In this document: positions 63,283 through 64,000 of the stretch, in pieces
Layout: each line of letters begins with the position of its first letter
Numbering within the stretch: position 1 is the first letter of the stretch
Assembly: GCF_027257175.1 (NCBI RefSeq)
Contig: NZ_JAPFGD010000007.1
Span: 1 to 64,000, forward strand
Direction: 5' to 3'
DNA: 64,000 nucleotides
Source of the DNA: Castellaniella sp. S9
GTDB taxonomy: Bacteria > Pseudomonadota > Gammaproteobacteria > Burkholderiales > Burkholderiaceae_B
Translations under genes and position numbers: made by a program
The notes under the pieces: generated by a model
Seen by the model: only the letters and a program-made list of their open reading frames with translations
Databases searched by the model: none
What the model was told of the DNA's origin: nothing

Positions 63283-64000
63283 TCAAGGCCCCAGCACGTC
63301 CTCCAGGCCGTTGACCACCCGGGCGACCGCGCCCGCATGCTGGCGCACCCAGTGGCTGCCGGCGTCCCCCATGCGGGCCAGGCAGCGGGCATCCTCCAGC
63401 CAATGCAGCGCGCGCTGCACCGCCTGGTCCGCACCGTCGACGCGCTCGATCGCGCCCGCCGCCAGCGCATCGGCGACCGCCTGCTCGAAATTGGCCGTAT
63501 GGGGGCCCACCAGCACGGGCCGCCCGAGCGCGCTGGCTTCGATGAAGTTCTGCCCGCCCAAGGGCGCAAAGCTGCCGCCGACGATCGCCACCTGGCAGGC
63601 CGCGTAATACCAGGCCATCTCGCCCAAAGTGTCGCCCAGGATCACCGGGACATCCCGGCAGGCCTGCACGGCGGAGGTGCCGCCGTCGCCCAGTTCGATC
63701 AGCTCGGACCGCCGCACGAACGGCAGGCCGGCCTGCCGCAAGCCCTCCGCCGCCTCCTCGAAACGCGCCGGGTGGCGGGGGATCAGATAGAACAGCGCCT
63801 GTTCGCCCGGCTCGGCCCCCGATTGGCGCGCGCGTTCGATCTGGTGGCGCACGGCCTGGATGAATAGCGCGTCCTCACCCTCGCGCGTACTGGCGATGGC
63901 CACCGCCTTGCGACCCAGGCGCGCGGCGAAGGCGCGGCCGCGGGCGACGCGCTCGCCATCCAGGCGCAGGTCGAACTTGAAGTTGCCCGAGACGCGCACG
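63283..64000 (-). CDS. waaA: 3-deoxy-D-manno-octulosonic-acid transferase, C-terminal part (window edge)
   Basis: At least 239 residues of the C-terminal half of WaaA/KdtA; the N-terminus is beyond position 64000. Visible blocks: SGNFKFDL, FYLIPRHPARFEE, VILGDTLGEMAWYYAACQVA, and VGGSFAPLGGQNFIEASALG. It attaches Kdo to lipid A precursor, linking with the two acyltransferases at 36-38 kb. The frame is open to the window edge. Confidence 0.9.
   Translation of the reverse strand, partial: VRVSGNFKFDLRLDGERVARGRAFAARLGRKAVAIASTREGEDALFIQAVRHQIERARQSGAEPGEQALFYLIPRHPARFEEAAEGLRQAGLPFVRRSELIELGDGGTSAVQACRDVPVILGDTLGEMAWYYAACQVAIVGGSFAPLGGQNFIEASALGRPVLVGPHTANFEQAVADALAAGAIERVDGADQAVQRALHWLEDARCLARMGDAGSHWVRQHAGAVARVVNGLEDVLGP

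Overview
The window looks like a chromosome segment of a GC-rich betaproteobacterium, most likely family Alcaligenaceae (Bordetella/Achromobacter/Castellaniella type) and a denitrifier. The reasons are the gene order (metK-lpxL pair-dapF-DUF484-xerC, dksA-hslVU, dacA-dat-DUF493-lipB, birA-coaX-galU-waaA), an SAH riboswitch in front of ahcY, and a nirK/nirV pair. Assignment to a genus is inference.

Region 1 (1-8983) is accessory DNA of visibly lower GC. It starts with what looks like the end of an IS21-type insertion sequence. It then carries a copper-binding CusF-like protein, an arsenic operon arsR-arsI-acr3-arsC-arsH, two small exported Met/His/Cys-containing proteins, and an operon of a zinc-ribbon-like small protein, a Lon-type AAA+ ATPase without protease domain and a calcineurin-like phosphoesterase. 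It stops 23 bp after the glmS stop codon, at a terminus with TnsB-like repeats. I read the region as the right end of a Tn7-like transposon in attTn7; the other end and any tns genes would lie to the left, outside the window.

Region 2 (9007-26000) is core: glmS, an AsnC/Lrp regulator with a periodic operator array, a DEAD-box helicase, a MidA-type methyltransferase, a tandemly duplicated pair (M36-like HEWGH lipoprotein plus small exported protein), cca, slt, 5-FCL, and a methyl-cycle operon ahcY-(4-TM protein)-metF under an SAH riboswitch.

Region 3 (26001-34496) is the most unusual part. It is a seven-gene heme-copper cluster: a 52-aa one-helix protein, a CuA subunit II, a subunit I lacking the active-site tyrosine, SCO1, an anchored periplasmic protein, a second heme-copper-like subunit with an incomplete CuB site, and a cytochrome b/2Fe-2S/flavin reductase triple fusion. 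A heme A synthase diverges from it across an FNR/DNR-type box. The set resembles the norSY-senC-orf1 clusters of ammonia oxidisers and is probably a nitric oxide reductase, perhaps with an NAD(P)H entry arm.

Region 4 (34466-52896) holds metK with a structured leader, two lipid A acyltransferases, dapF, xerC, a Zur-box-controlled zinc ABC transporter (znuCBA), a CobW-type zinc GTPase next to a one-cysteine DksA, hslVU, a cobalamin adenosyltransferase, and a small amino-compound catabolic module with an RpiR regulator. Region 5 (52897-55609) is nirK-cytochrome c with nirV, carrying three TTG-N8-CAA (DNR/NnrR-like) boxes, and a 166-bp MITE-like element. Region 6 (55606-64000) is core metabolism and envelope: enoyl-CoA hydratase, lipB, dat, dacA, birA, coaX, galU and the 3' part of waaA, which is cut by the window edge.
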